A stretch of 50,282 nucleotides of DNA from the NCBI GenBank assembly GCA_013298215.1, contig JAAFKE010000028.1, forward strand, positions 1-50,282, in the 5' to 3' direction. A program made the position numbers and the translations under genes. This document shows positions 15,574-25,189 of this stretch, piece after piece. The notes below the pieces were generated by a model. That model saw only the letters and a list, made by a program, of their open reading frames with translations, was not told the origin of the DNA and ran no database searches. Source of the DNA: Cytophagales bacterium (GTDB lineage: Bacteria; Bacteroidota; Bacteroidia; Cytophagales; Spirosomataceae). Within the stretch, counting starts at the first letter, position 1. Each line of letters begins with the position of its first letter.

Positions 15574-17465
15574 TCCAGAAATTAAAAAACGCGGTCGAAA
15601 TTGCCCGCAACATGGGTATCAGGTACGTGTGTTTTCGGCTGTGGTACGAAGCAAAAAAACGGACTGGTATCTTAAAAAGGGCGTTTCCCACTGCGCCGCC
15701 GACCCAAAATTTCATTTCGTTGTTGCAGTGGAAAACACAAAACACAACTCCGAACGCACCCCGATTCTTTCCCGTCGAAGCCCCGAAAGCACCCTTAGAA
15801 CCAGGCGTTTTGCTTTCGGAACAACAAACCAAAGACCTGCGCGAGCAGATTTTGTTTTTTAATGCCACAACCTACAAAGTGACCGACTGGCTCACCAACC
15901 CACTGAACGGATACCGCTACGATGCCACAAAACACTGGACGGAGGTTGCCGATTTGTCGGCGGCGGCGGGCGACATTAAATACGTCTGGGAGAAATCGCG
16001 GTTTTCGTATATATACCAGTTTATCAGGCAACAACAGCGGGGCGGCTACGATGCCGCCGAACTGGTTTTTAGTGAGATTGACTCGTGGATTGAGGCCAAC
16101 CCTATTAATTGCGGCCCCAATTGGCGGTGTAGCCAGGAGATTTCTTTGCGGGTTTTGAACTGGACTTTCGCGCTGCATTATTACCAGCACTCGCCCGCGC
16201 TCAGTGCTGCCCGTTTCGAGCGCATCGTGCACCTGATTCGCTGGCAAACCCACCACGTGTACAAAAACATTGATTTTAGCCGCATCGCTGTCCGCAACAA
16301 CCACGCCATTACCGAGACGCTGTGCCTGTATTTGGTGGGAATGCTCTACCCGTTTTTTCCAGAGGCCGCCGAGTGGAAGAAACGCGGAAAACGGTGGTTT
16401 GAAACCGAAATTGCGTACCAAGTTTACGACGATGGCACGTTTTTGCAGTTTTCGATGAACTACCACCGCGTGGTGGTGCAGCTGCTCACGTGGGCAGTGC
16501 GGCTTGCCGACCTAAACGGCGAGCGTTTTTCGGATGTAGTGTATGAACGCGCCAAAAAAACGCTCGATTTTTTAGTGGCCTGCCAAGACCCGCAAACGGG
16601 CTGGCTGCCCAACTACGGCAACAACGACGGCGCACTTTTTTTTCCGCTCAACAACTGCCACTACCGCAACTACCGCCCCCAGCTTTTGGCCCTGGCACGC
16701 ACCCTGAACGAAACCCTAAACTACGAAAACGGACCCTGGCAAGAAGACCTGACGTGGTACGGACTTAGCCTTGAACCACCAAAACCAGCACGCCCAACCT
16801 CCCCAAACGGAGCTCGGGCGTGGCCTACGGGCGGCTACGCGCTGGTGCGAGATGCCGACACGCTGGCGTTTTTGCGCTGCGGCAACCACCGCGACCGCCC
16901 CCTGCAAGCCGACAACCTGCACTTAGATTTGTGGGTGGCGGGCCGAAACATACTGCGCGACGCGGGTTCGTACCAATACAACACCGACGAAGAGACCCTT
17001 CGCTTTTTTATGGGGACGGCTTCGCACAATACCGTCATGCTGGGGCAGCGCGACCAGATGCAAAAAGGCCCGCGTTTTGTTTGGTACGGCTGGACCCAGG
17101 CCACCTACAACCGAGTAACAGAAACGGCTGACGCTTACGTTTTTGAGGGGCAAATTGTGGCTTTTAAGCAGCTTGGCGCGCGGATTTTGCACAACAGGCG
17201 CGTTACTAAATTCAAAAATAAACGTCATTGGATAGTAGAAGACACCGTAGAACACAATGCCTCTTGGACGATGGAACAGGTCTGGAACCCTTCGGATGGT
17301 TTCTTTGAAGAGTTCAAAATAACCGCCCACGATCGGGACGGCACGGAAATTGCACCAACGTACTCGAAAGGCTGGTATTCGGGTTTGTACGGCCAAAAAG
17401 AGCCTACTCAACGCATTATCTTTGCTACAAAAGGAAAATTTGTAAAAACTGAAATTGTCCAATAA
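15570..17465 (+). CDS. Heparinase II/III-family protein
   Basis: The 631-residue product has the alpha-toroid plus beta-sandwich layout of heparinase II/III and alginate lyases. Recognisable segments are an N-terminal helical region with WLTNPLNGYRYD and WEKSRFSYIYQF, the toroid motif RNNHAITETLCL, FLQFSMNYHRVVVQLL, and the C-terminal DAGSYQYN and FFMGTASHNTV. These carry the Asn, His, Tyr and Arg positions expected near the active cleft. No signal peptide is seen. It overlaps the preceding gene by 4 bases. Family members often sit in polysaccharide biosynthesis clusters, where they may trim or modify uronate-containing polymers; the adjacent nucleotide-sugar dehydrogenase fits this. The substrate is unknown. 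Confidence 0.87.
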   Translation: MIQKLKNAVEIARNMGIRYVCFRLWYEAKKRTGILKRAFPTAPPTQNFISLLQWKTQNTTPNAPRFFPVEAPKAPLEPGVLLSEQQTKDLREQILFFNATTYKVTDWLTNPLNGYRYDATKHWTEVADLSAAAGDIKYVWEKSRFSYIYQFIRQQQRGGYDAAELVFSEIDSWIEANPINCGPNWRCSQEISLRVLNWTFALHYYQHSPALSAARFERIVHLIRWQTHHVYKNIDFSRIAVRNNHAITETLCLYLVGMLYPFFPEAAEWKKRGKRWFETEIAYQVYDDGTFLQFSMNYHRVVVQLLTWAVRLADLNGERFSDVVYERAKKTLDFLVACQDPQTGWLPNYGNNDGALFFPLNNCHYRNYRPQLLALARTLNETLNYENGPWQEDLTWYGLSLEPPKPARPTSPNGARAWPTGGYALVRDADTLAFLRCGNHRDRPLQADNLHLDLWVAGRNILRDAGSYQYNTDEETLRFFMGTASHNTVMLGQRDQMQKGPRFVWYGWTQATYNRVTETADAYVFEGQIVAFKQLGARILHNRRVTKFKNKRHWIVEDTVEHNASWTMEQVWNPSDGFFEEFKITAHDRDGTEIAPTYSKGWYSGLYGQKEPTQRIIFATKGKFVKTEIVQ

Positions 17466-17470
17466 CTTTG
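17439..17470 (+). promoter_or_regulatory. Promoter of the nucleotide-sugar dehydrogenase gene
   Basis: TTTG (17439-17442) and TAACTTTG (17463-17470) are separated by 20 bases, an exact match to the Bacteroidota promoter pattern. The promoter overlaps the last codons of the heparinase-like gene. The predicted start site is about 25 bases before the GTG start codon. Confidence 0.6.
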
Positions 17471-17501
17471 TGTTCATTATTTAATTACTAACCACCCAGA
17501 A

Positions 17502-18791
17502 GTGTACCAAGACTTAATTACTAAAAAGAAAAAAATTGCGGTCGTCGGGCTGGGTTACGTGGGGCTTCCCATTGCTTTAGAGTTTGCAAAACATTTTAGC
17601 GTCGTCGGGTTCGACATCAACGAGGCACGCGTGCTAATGATGCAAAACGGCCAGGATCCGTCGAACGAATTGCCCGATTCGGTGTTTGCCAACAAAGATA
17701 TTACCTTCACGGCCAACGCCGATGACCTCCGAAACGCCCATTTTTTTGTGGTAGCAGTGCCAACACCCGTAGATGACTACAAAGTTCCTGACCTCAAACC
17801 GTTGGTGGGGTCGTCGGTTGCGATCGGGAAAATTCTAAAAAAAGGCGATTACGTGGTGTACGAATCGACGGTTTACCCAGGCTGCACCGAAGAAGACTGT
17901 CTGCCCATTTTAGAGCGCGAGTCGGGCCTAAAACTCGGCATAGATTTCAAAATTGGGTACTCGCCCGAGCGTATTAACCCAGGCGATAAGGAACGAACGA
18001 TTGACAAAATTCTAAAAATCGTGTCGGGCAGCGATGCCGACGCTCTGGACAACATTGCCAAGGTGTACGGCCAGATTATTACGGCGGGTATTTACCAGGC
18101 GCCAACCATAAAAGTGGCCGAGGCCGCCAAGGTGATCGAAAACACCCAGCGCGATCTTAATATTTCGTTGATGAACGAGCTGGCCATTATTTTTGATAAA
18201 ATGGGCATTGACACCCAAGATGTTATCAGCGCGGCGGCCACCAAATGGAATTTCTTAAAGTTCTCGCCTGGCTTGGTGGGCGGGCATTGCATTGGCGTAG
18301 ATCCGTATTATTTACTCTACAAATCTAAAAAACTGGGCTACGACCCCCAGGTCATTCACAGCGGGCGGCGTATCAATGACGGAATGCCTGGGTTTATTGC
18401 CAAAAAATTGGTTCAAATGTTGATCCAGAAAGGCAAAAGCCCCCAAAATACGAAAGTGCTCGTAATGGGCATTACGTTTAAAGAAGACGTGTCGGACATT
18501 AGAAACTCGAAAGTGGCCGACCTCATCAAGGAGCTTATGGGATACAGCATGAACGTTCACGTGGTCGATCCGCACGCATCGCCCAATGAAGTGGCCCACG
18601 AATACGGCCTCACACTCATGGACGAGCCTTCTACGCAGTACGACGCGGTGGTGCTGGCAGTGGCGCACAAGGAGTATAAGTCTATGACAATGAGCGACTT
18701 ACGCGCCCTGATGAACGACCAACCCATTTTGCTCGACCTGAAAGGCTTACACCAAAAAAACGACGACGGACTTACTTACTGGCGTTTATAA
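17502..18791 (+). CDS. UDP-sugar dehydrogenase (WbpO/TviB type)
   Basis: NAD-dependent dehydrogenase oxidising C6 of a UDP-sugar to a uronic acid. The 429-residue product has the Rossmann motif GLGYVG (about 16-21), the family signatures VAVPTPVD and YESTVYPGCTEE, and the catalytic cysteine C263 in GGHCIGVDPYYL. A C-terminal UDP-binding domain follows (LVMGITFKEDVSDIRNSKV). The pattern fits enzymes making UDP-GalNAcA or UDP-GlcNAcA rather than UDP-glucuronate, but the substrate is uncertain. The start codon is GTG. Together with the flippase and heparinase-fold protein it suggests an aminouronate-containing surface polymer. Confidence 0.9.
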   Translation: MYQDLITKKKKIAVVGLGYVGLPIALEFAKHFSVVGFDINEARVLMMQNGQDPSNELPDSVFANKDITFTANADDLRNAHFFVVAVPTPVDDYKVPDLKPLVGSSVAIGKILKKGDYVVYESTVYPGCTEEDCLPILERESGLKLGIDFKIGYSPERINPGDKERTIDKILKIVSGSDADALDNIAKVYGQIITAGIYQAPTIKVAEAAKVIENTQRDLNISLMNELAIIFDKMGIDTQDVISAAATKWNFLKFSPGLVGGHCIGVDPYYLLYKSKKLGYDPQVIHSGRRINDGMPGFIAKKLVQMLIQKGKSPQNTKVLVMGITFKEDVSDIRNSKVADLIKELMGYSMNVHVVDPHASPNEVAHEYGLTLMDEPSTQYDAVVLAVAHKEYKSMTMSDLRALMNDQPILLDLKGLHQKNDDGLTYWRL

Positions 18792-18797
18792 CGTATT

Positions 18798-18824
18798 GGG
18801 GCGAGCCAAAGCTTTGTTCGCCCC
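18798..18824. terminator. Hairpin between convergent genes
   Basis: GGGGCGA (18798-18804) pairs with TCGCCCC (18818-18824), and the inner bases can extend the stem through CAAAGCTTTG. It sits between the dehydrogenase (rightward) and the Mpo1-like gene (leftward). No T-run follows, so intrinsic termination is uncertain. Confidence 0.35.
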
Positions 18825-18842
18825 CGACGCGACGGGTCGGTA

Positions 18843-19307
18843 TCAGTAGGCAATGCCCAGTTTCTTGTAGATGAAGTGCATGAGCCACGCGGGACCGATC
18901 ATCAAAAATTGAATATCTTTGAGAAACGAGGGCTTTTTGCCCTCGATTTTGTGCCCCCAAAACTGCACCGCCCACGCCACCACAAAAATGGCAATGCTCA
19001 CTTTCCAGAGCGAATACACGGTATCTTCGATGCCCTGCGCCAACGATAGGCACGCCAACGAAAACAAAATCATGCCCACTGCCAGCGGTGCAGACAGTCT
19101 AAAATAATAAACAACTGCCAAAAATAGCACCACGATGGCCGCATTAAGTGGCAGATCGGGCGTGATGTTTACGGGAAATTTGACCGAGTAAAGCAGGCCA
19201 ACAATGCTAAAAAAAATGGCTGGTACGCACACCCAGTGCACCAGTTTGTTGGTTGGGTGTTGGTGGCTTTCGCCGTATTGGCTCAGTAAATTGTCAATCG
19301 TTCTCAT
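18843..19307 (-). CDS. Mpo1-like (DUF962) membrane protein
   Basis: The 154-residue, four-helix membrane protein carries the DUF962/Mpo1 signature near its N-terminus: the GESHQHPTNKLVHWVCVP stretch contains the conserved His residues and Asn-Lys. Yeast Mpo1 is an iron-dependent dioxygenase that alpha-oxidises 2-hydroxy fatty acids derived from phytosphingosine. The bacterial role is less clear, but the organism encodes a sphingolipid-type synthase at 29924-31189, so a related lipid role is plausible. The stop of the FAD/Fe-S gene lies about 25 bases upstream on the same strand, suggesting a shared transcript. The length is normal for the family. Confidence 0.85.
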   Translation of the reverse strand: MRTIDNLLSQYGESHQHPTNKLVHWVCVPAIFFSIVGLLYSVKFPVNITPDLPLNAAIVVLFLAVVYYFRLSAPLAVGMILFSLACLSLAQGIEDTVYSLWKVSIAIFVVAWAVQFWGHKIEGKKPSFLKDIQFLMIGPAWLMHFIYKKLGIAY

Positions 19308-19331
19308 CGGTTAGGAATATTTGGGGTTGTT

Positions 19332-22289
19332 TTATTTCTGCAAGAGGGCATCCCACAAAATTTCGGCGGGGTGCTGGGCAGTGCGGTGCGCACCGTCGTG
19401 TATCTGGTGGCGGCAGCTCGTACCCGAGGCCGCAATGAGTACGTCGGCGGGTTGTTGCCGAACCGCTGGGAACAACACCAGCTCCCCAATTTGCATCGAC
19501 AGCGCGTAGTGTTCTTGCTCATAACCAAACGACCCCGCCATGCCACAACAACCCGACGGAATCAGTTGAACGCTGTAATTGGCGGGCAACGAAAGCGTTT
19601 TTTTGGCCAAAACCATGTTTGAGAGCGCCTTTTGGTGGCAATGTCCGTGGAGCTTTATGGTCTTTTTTTCTTGCGTGAATGCCCTTGCGCTGATCCGTTT
19701 GGCATCGACCTCACGGGCAATGAACTCCTCGAACAACAGCGTATTTTTGGCCAACGCCCGCGCCTCCGTTTTAAGATCAGCACCGACAAGATCAGGGTAC
19801 TCGTCGCGAAACGTCAAGATGGCCGACGGCTCAATGCCAACGAGCGGGCTTTGACTGGTTATTACATCTTTAAGTAGCTGCACGTTCTCCACGGCCAGCC
19901 GTTTGGCGTCGCGGAGTAGTCCCTTCGAGAGGTACGTCCGCGCACTTTCAACGTGCTTTGGCACGACCACTTCGTAGCCGAGTTTTTCTAATAGCAAAAC
20001 CATCTTTTGCCCCACGGCCACGTCGTTGAAGTTCGAAAATTCATCGCAAAACAGATAAACACGCTTAGTTTTCTCGGTCGTTGAAGCGCTGTTGGTGGCT
20101 GATTTACGGCCATCCATCCATTTTTTTAGCGTTTGTTTGTCCAGCAGCGGCACGGTGCGATCGGGATGAAAACCCACCAGTTTATTGATGGTGCGGCGGA
20201 TGACTGGCGTACCAAAAATAAAGTTGTAGGCCCACGGAACGAGCGCGGCCAATTGCATTTGCTTCGTAAAGTTGCCCACCAGGCGCGCGCGCAGCGGCAC
20301 GCCATTGGCATCGTAGTAGTGCTGCAAAAATTCGGCTTTCATTTTGCCAACGTCCACGTTCGACGGGCACTCTGACTTGCAGCCTTTGCAACTCAAACAC
20401 AAATCCATCACGTCCTTGATCTCGTCGTGGTCAAAAACATTTTTTTGATCGCTGTTTGTGAGGTAGTTACGAAGAATATTGGCGCGGGCGCGGGTGGTGT
20501 CGTGTTCGCTCAGGGTAGCCATGTAGCTCGGACACATGGTGCCGCCAGTGAGGTGCGTCTTGCGGCAATCGCCCGAGCCGCTGCATTTTTCGGCCAAACC
20601 CAAGATTCCATTTTGGTTGTCAAAATCAAAAATGGTCTCCACTTGGGGCGTTGGCACATCGGCTTCGTAGCGTAAAAACTCGTTCATCGGCGGCGCGTTC
20701 ACGATCTTGCCTGGGTTAAAAACACCGTTATTATCCCAAGTGGTTTTCACATCCTCAAAAAACTTGTACACCTCTGCACCCACCATAAAAGCAATAAACT
20801 CGCCCCTGAGCCGCCCGTCGCCGTGTTCGCCCGACAACGAGCCCCCGTAGCTTTTAACGAGGGCGGCGGTGTCGGCCAGGAGCGATTTAAAAGTATGCCG
20901 TCCCGCGCTGGATTTCAAATTAATGAGTGGCAACGAGTGGATCTCTCCCGCCGCCGCGTGGGCCGAGTGTTCGAGGCGTAGGTTGTGTTTGAGGGCAATT
21001 TCCTCTAACTCTTTTATGTAGTTTGGTAGGTCGTTCACATCCACCGCGCAGTCTTCTATCACGTTGGCGGGTTGCTCGTCTCCTTCAATATTATACATCA
21101 AACTTAGGCCAGCTTTGCGGAGGTTCCAGGCTTTTTTGGAGTCTTCGCCCACCAAAATGGGGTACGCGTAGCCCATTTTTTGGAACGTCAGGGCAGCTAT
21201 GAATGCAAGGGTGCGCTCGTTTAAGGCTTCGTCGGTTTGTTCAAAAAACTCAACCATCAGAATGGCCTTGGGCTGACCCTGCACAAAAGCCGCGTTTTGG
21301 GCTTGTTGCACGTTGCCCTGTGCCAGTTCAATGATGTAATCGTCCATGAGCTCGGAGGCCGCGCAACCGTGTTGGAGAGCCACCAAGTTGGCCCGTAGGG
21401 CTTCGTCGATGCTCGCAAAATGGGCGCACACCAAACCCACGGCGGCGGGCGGCAGGGGTATCAGATTCAGTTTTGCTTCGGTCACAAAACAGAGCGTTCC
21501 TTCCGAACCAGCAACGAGTTTTGAAAGGTTAATGCCTTTATTACCAATACTTTGAGCCACGAGGGCATCGAGGGCATAACCAGTATTTCGGCGCGTGACG
21601 GTGGGCTTCGGAAAATTGTCTTGGATCAGTTTTTGGTTTTTGGGCTCATTGATTAGTGCCCCCATTTTGGCGTATATTTCTCGTTCGGCCTCCGACTGTG
21701 CGTTCTGTGCACCCACCTCATAATTGGGTATTTCGCTAAAATGAGCTTCGCTTCCATCGGCCAAAACCGCCTTTACCTCCAGCAGGTGGTCGCGGGTGCT
21801 TCCCCACACAACGGAGTGCAGCCCGCACGAGTTATTGCCGATCATGCCGCCGATCATGGCGCGGTTGGCGGTCGATGTCTCGGGGCCAAACATGAGGCCA
21901 AACGGTTGGAGTGCCTTGTTGAGATCGTCTCTGATTACACCTGGTTGCACGCGCACCCACCGCTCTTCGGCTTTGATTTCTAAGACCTTACCAAAATATT
22001 TAGATATATCCACCACCACCCCACGGCCCACCACTTGCCCCGCCAGCGACGTGCCCGCCGCCCTCGGAATGAGCGACAGCTGGTTTTGGCCCGCAAATTT
22101 TACCAGCTTTTTTATGTCTTCGTTGGTCTTGGGTAGCGCTACCGCCAGCGGTTTTTCTTGGTACACCGACGCGTCGGTGGCGTACAAAATCCGCATGGCT
22201 TCGTGGGCAGTGCTATCGTCGAAATACAGTTCGCCGTCCAAATGTCGGCTAAGTGCGTCAAATACCGAAGGAACGCTTGTTTTGAACAT
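19332..22289 (-). CDS. FAD/Fe-S oxidoreductase fusion (YdiJ-type, D-2-hydroxyacid dehydrogenase)
   Basis: The 985-residue product is a fusion. First comes an FAD_binding_4 domain (AAGTSLAGQVVGRG, GGMIGNNSCGLHS; about residues 45-270). Next is a vanillyl-oxidase-like C domain with SGEHGDGRLRGEF (about 470-490). Then there is a 4Fe-4S ferredoxin-like region with Cys clusters in CSGSGDCRK and CLSCKGCKSECP (about 565-640). Last is a CCG domain (HGHCHQKAL, SGCCGMAGSFG; about 880-925). This matches YdiJ/D-2-hydroxyglutarate or D-lactate dehydrogenases feeding electrons to the quinone pool; the substrate is unproven. The final residues, GTSCRHQI, suggest an intact end. It lies just upstream of the Mpo1-like gene on the same strand. 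Confidence 0.9.
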   Translation of the reverse strand: MFKTSVPSVFDALSRHLDGELYFDDSTAHEAMRILYATDASVYQEKPLAVALPKTNEDIKKLVKFAGQNQLSLIPRAAGTSLAGQVVGRGVVVDISKYFGKVLEIKAEERWVRVQPGVIRDDLNKALQPFGLMFGPETSTANRAMIGGMIGNNSCGLHSVVWGSTRDHLLEVKAVLADGSEAHFSEIPNYEVGAQNAQSEAEREIYAKMGALINEPKNQKLIQDNFPKPTVTRRNTGYALDALVAQSIGNKGINLSKLVAGSEGTLCFVTEAKLNLIPLPPAAVGLVCAHFASIDEALRANLVALQHGCAASELMDDYIIELAQGNVQQAQNAAFVQGQPKAILMVEFFEQTDEALNERTLAFIAALTFQKMGYAYPILVGEDSKKAWNLRKAGLSLMYNIEGDEQPANVIEDCAVDVNDLPNYIKELEEIALKHNLRLEHSAHAAAGEIHSLPLINLKSSAGRHTFKSLLADTAALVKSYGGSLSGEHGDGRLRGEFIAFMVGAEVYKFFEDVKTTWDNNGVFNPGKIVNAPPMNEFLRYEADVPTPQVETIFDFDNQNGILGLAEKCSGSGDCRKTHLTGGTMCPSYMATLSEHDTTRARANILRNYLTNSDQKNVFDHDEIKDVMDLCLSCKGCKSECPSNVDVGKMKAEFLQHYYDANGVPLRARLVGNFTKQMQLAALVPWAYNFIFGTPVIRRTINKLVGFHPDRTVPLLDKQTLKKWMDGRKSATNSASTTEKTKRVYLFCDEFSNFNDVAVGQKMVLLLEKLGYEVVVPKHVESARTYLSKGLLRDAKRLAVENVQLLKDVITSQSPLVGIEPSAILTFRDEYPDLVGADLKTEARALAKNTLLFEEFIAREVDAKRISARAFTQEKKTIKLHGHCHQKALSNMVLAKKTLSLPANYSVQLIPSGCCGMAGSFGYEQEHYALSMQIGELVLFPAVRQQPADVLIAASGTSCRHQIHDGAHRTAQHPAEILWDALLQK

Positions 22290-22330
22290 GAAAGGATGCT
22301 GTTTTGGGCTATTTCGGGCCTAAATTAAAT

Positions 22331-22362
22331 AAAAAACCAGTGGTATTTTCACACCACTGGTT
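22331..22362 (-). terminator. Rho-independent terminator of queA
   Basis: Read leftward, AACCAGTGGT (22362 to 22353) pairs perfectly with ACCACTGGTT (22344 to 22335) across an 8-base loop, followed by a run of T (22336 to 22331). It begins 24 bases after the queA stop codon. Confidence 0.8.
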
Positions 22363-22385
22363 CGTAAAATTATTCAGGTTTTGCG

Positions 22386-23429
22386 CTACACGATCAGCAT
22401 GGCATCGCCGTAACTGAAAAAGCGGTATTTTTCTCGGATGGCTATTTCGTAGGCTTCCATGACGAGGTCGTATCCTCCAAAGGCGGTGCTCATCATCAGC
22501 AACACCGATTCTGGCAGGTGGAAGTTCGTGACCAGCGCGTCCACTATTTTAAAATCGTACTGCGGAAAAATAAACTTATCGGTCCAACCCTCCACCGCTT
22601 TCAAACGGTTGTTGGCCGACACCGACGATTCTAATGCTTTCATGGAAGTAGTACCGATGGCGCATATTTTTCTGCCTTGGTCCATCGCACTGTTCACGAT
22701 GGCGGCGGAGTCTTCGCGGATGAAGTAGTTTTCGGAGTCCGTTTTGTGCTTCGTCAGGTCTTCCACGTCCACCTGCCTGAAAGTTCCCAGGCCAACGTGG
22801 AGCGTCACGGGGGCAAACTTAATGCCCTTTATTTCCATGCGTTTCATGAGCACTTTGGTGAGGTGCGACCCCGCCGTTGGGGCGGCCACTGCGCCCACGT
22901 GCTCGGCGTATATTGTTTGGTAGCGTTCGCGGTCAGCGTCCTCGGTTTCGCGCCGTATTTCTCTTGGCAAGGGCGTTTCTCCAAGTTCGTCCACCATTTT
23001 CATGAGGTCTTCGTGGTTGCCATCATACAAAAACCTGATGGTTCTGCCGCGCGAGGTGGTGTTGTCGATGACTTCGGCCACCAAGTCGCTGTCGCCAAAA
23101 TACAATTTATTTCCTACTCGTATCTTGCGGGCGGGATCTACCAATACGTCCCAGAGGCGCATTTCGCGGTTGAGTTCTCGGAGCAGGAATACTTCTATTT
23201 TTGCCCCCGTTTTTTCTTTTTGGCCATACAAACGCGCCGGGAATACCTTGGTGTTGTTGAGCACCATCACGTCGCCTTCACCAAAGTAAGACAGTAGGTC
23301 AGAAAATTTTTTATGCTCGATTTGCTTCGTTTTGCGGTCAACTACCATTAGCCTGGCTTCGCCCCGATCGGGTGGGTACAGCGAAATTAGGCTCTGTGGT
23401 AAATCAAATTTAAACTCTGATAGCTTCAT
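22386..23429 (-). CDS. queA: S-adenosylmethionine:tRNA ribosyltransferase-isomerase QueA
   Basis: QueA transfers and isomerises the ribosyl moiety of AdoMet onto preQ1 at position 34 of tRNA, forming epoxyqueuosine. The 347-residue product opens with [15 protein letters not shown] and has [15 protein letters not shown], the [16 protein letters not shown] motif (about 54-70), [22 protein letters not shown] and the C-terminal [17 protein letters not shown], all typical of QueA. The length equals the family norm. It appears monocistronic, with a -7 promoter box upstream and a strong terminator downstream. Confidence 0.97.
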   Translation of the reverse strand: MKLSEFKFDLPQSLISLYPPDRGEARLMVVDRKTKQIEHKKFSDLLSYFGEGDVMVLNNTKVFPARLYGQKEKTGAKIEVFLLRELNREMRLWDVLVDPARKIRVGNKLYFGDSDLVAEVIDNTTSRGRTIRFLYDGNHEDLMKMVDELGETPLPREIRRETEDADRERYQTIYAEHVGAVAAPTAGSHLTKVLMKRMEIKGIKFAPVTLHVGLGTFRQVDVEDLTKHKTDSENYFIREDSAAIVNSAMDQGRKICAIGTTSMKALESSVSANNRLKAVEGWTDKFIFPQYDFKIVDALVTNFHLPESVLLMMSTAFGGYDLVMEAYEIAIREKYRFFSYGDAMLIV

Positions 23430-23468
23430 AATCAGATATTTACAGGAATAAACTCATAAAATTGGAGG

Positions 23469-23477
23469 GCAAACATA
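23469..23477 (-). promoter_or_regulatory. Candidate queA -7 box
   Basis: On the minus strand TATGTTTGC (23477 to 23469) is an exact match to TAnnTTTGC, about 40 bases before the queA start codon. A TTG at the usual -33 distance is not evident. Confidence 0.5.
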
Positions 23478-23530
23478 GTAAAAAATATGGCCAAAAGCTA
23501 TGAAATCTCCAAGTATTTTCTCAATAAAGG

Positions 23531-23589
23531 CGACCGACCAAGGGCCACCACGTTGCTCAAAAAACAAAATGGCGGCCTTTGGTCGGTCG
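23531..23589. repeat. 16-bp stem-loop between pyk and queA
   Basis: CGACCGACCAAGGGCC (23531-23546) pairs with GGCCTTTGGTCGGTCG (23574-23589); one position forms only a G-T pair. The 27-base loop is AT-rich. The stem lies directly after the pyk stop codon (leftward) and upstream of queA. It lacks a T-run on either side, so it may protect the pyk mRNA 3' end or act as a non-canonical terminator. Confidence 0.7.
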
Positions 23590-23605
23590 GCGCTTCGGTC
23601 TGCTA

Positions 23606-25063
23606 CTATTCTACCACGCTCAGTTTGACGGCGTTGGTTTTTCGGTTTTGCGAAATTGGCATACTCAGGGTGTTGATGAAAACATCGCCCAGCACCAAAT
23701 TGCCCCGATCGACCAGCACCTGCTTAATGTCCTCGATGAGTTCGTCGGTTACTAAGTCGGCGCGGTCGTAAAAAATGGTGTTTATTCCCCAGTACAGACT
23801 AAGTTGGGTGAGCAGCGTTTTGTCGGGCGTAAAAACATAAAGCTCGGCCAAGGGGCGGTGGTGGGCCAGGCGGTAGCCGGTGTAGCCCGAGCGCGTCACG
23901 CCGATGATGGCGCGGGCGTGGGTGTCGCGGGCGAGCCTACACGCGCTCATCACTACGTTGTCATTCAGCACGTTAGCCCCTGGCTGATCGACCACTGCGG
24001 AGTGGTGGCGGAAAAATATCTTGGTTTCGTTGAATTTCTTTTTGGCCTCGTTTTCTTCTACGTTCACAATCGTTTTGGCCATGTATTCGACCGCCAAAAC
24101 GGGGTATTTGCCCGAGGCAGTCTCGCCCGACAGCATCACCGCGTCGGCACCGTCGAGCACCGAGTTGGCTATATCGTTGATTTCGGCGCGGGTTGGGCGC
24201 GGGTCGGTAATCATGGTTTCGAGCATTTGGGTGGCCACAATAACTGGCTTGCCAGCGATGTTGCATTTTTCGACGATCGTCTTTTGGATCATCGGAACCT
24301 CCTCACCTGGCATTTCTACGCCCAAATCTCCCCGGGCCACCATCACGCCGTCGGTGGCGGCAATGATGGCATCTAAGTTTAGGATGGCTTCGGGTTTTTC
24401 TAACTTGGCAATCACGCGGCTGCGTTTGCCCCGCGCCTGTATGTAGGCTTTTACGTCTTCTATTTCTTTGGCTTCGCGCACAAAAGACAGCGCTATCCAG
24501 TCCACGTCGTGCAGCAGGCCAAAGTCGAGATCAGCGTAGTCTTTGTCGGTTATAGACGGCATCGATATTTTGGTACTCGGCAGGTTCACCCCTTTTTTGG
24601 CTTTCAGCATTCCGCCATATACTACTTCCGTCACCACGTCTGTGCCCTCCAAGCGTACCACTTTCACCTCCAATTTACCGTCGTCTAGCATGATGCGCTC
24701 CCCAATTTTTACGTCCTGGTACATTCCTTTGTAAGGTGTACTCACGCGCTGGGCGGTGCCAATCAGTTCTTCGTTGGTAAAAACCAGTTCGTTTCCTGCC
24801 TCAATGAGCACACCGTCTTTGTGTTCTACGTTACCAATTCTGATTTTGGGGCCCTGCAAGTCTTGAAGAATGGCCAGATTAAGACCATGTTCGGCGTTTA
24901 ATTCCCGAATCCGCTGAACCCGAACGAGGTGCTCTTCGTGCGTTCCGTGCGAGAAATTTAAGCGAAAAACGTTCACCCCTGCCCGCGCCAATGCGAGTAA
25001 ATTTTCTTTACTTTCTGAGGAAGGGCCTACCGTGGCCACAATTTTGGTTCTCTTTACAGACAT
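23606..25063 (-). CDS. pyk: Pyruvate kinase
   Basis: Glycolytic enzyme transferring phosphate from phosphoenolpyruvate to ADP. The 485-residue product has TKIVATVGPSS at the N-terminus, VFRLNFSHGTHEEH with the substrate-binding Arg, the catalytic IAKLEKPEA motif (Lys about 221), VMVARGDLGVEMP and the C-terminal allosteric domain starting near residue 350 (NVVMSACRLARDTHARAIIGVTRSG). The length is normal. The last residues, SQNRKTNAVKLSVVE, suggest a complete end. It is divergent from nadK and has a Bacteroidota -7 box upstream. Confidence 0.97.
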   Translation of the reverse strand: MSVKRTKIVATVGPSSESKENLLALARAGVNVFRLNFSHGTHEEHLVRVQRIRELNAEHGLNLAILQDLQGPKIRIGNVEHKDGVLIEAGNELVFTNEELIGTAQRVSTPYKGMYQDVKIGERIMLDDGKLEVKVVRLEGTDVVTEVVYGGMLKAKKGVNLPSTKISMPSITDKDYADLDFGLLHDVDWIALSFVREAKEIEDVKAYIQARGKRSRVIAKLEKPEAILNLDAIIAATDGVMVARGDLGVEMPGEEVPMIQKTIVEKCNIAGKPVIVATQMLETMITDPRPTRAEINDIANSVLDGADAVMLSGETASGKYPVLAVEYMAKTIVNVEENEAKKKFNETKIFFRHHSAVVDQPGANVLNDNVVMSACRLARDTHARAIIGVTRSGYTGYRLAHHRPLAELYVFTPDKTLLTQLSLYWGINTIFYDRADLVTDELIEDIKQVLVDRGNLVLGDVFINTLSMPISQNRKTNAVKLSVVE

Positions 25064-25095
25064 AATTCAGTGTTGAGGTGAGTCATAGTAATCCT

Positions 25096-25103
25096 CAAAA
25101 TTA
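25096..25103 (-). promoter_or_regulatory. Candidate pyk -7 box
   Basis: TAATTTTG on the minus strand (25103 to 25096) fits TAnnTTTG and lies about 33 bases before the pyk start. No clear TTG is found at the -33 position. Confidence 0.4.
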
Positions 25104-25189
25104 ACACGAAATCTTTAAAAAAGTCAGTCCTGGATGGAATTAGCCAATAATTTACTGACATTTGCGAACCACTTACTTCGTCAGTAAAC

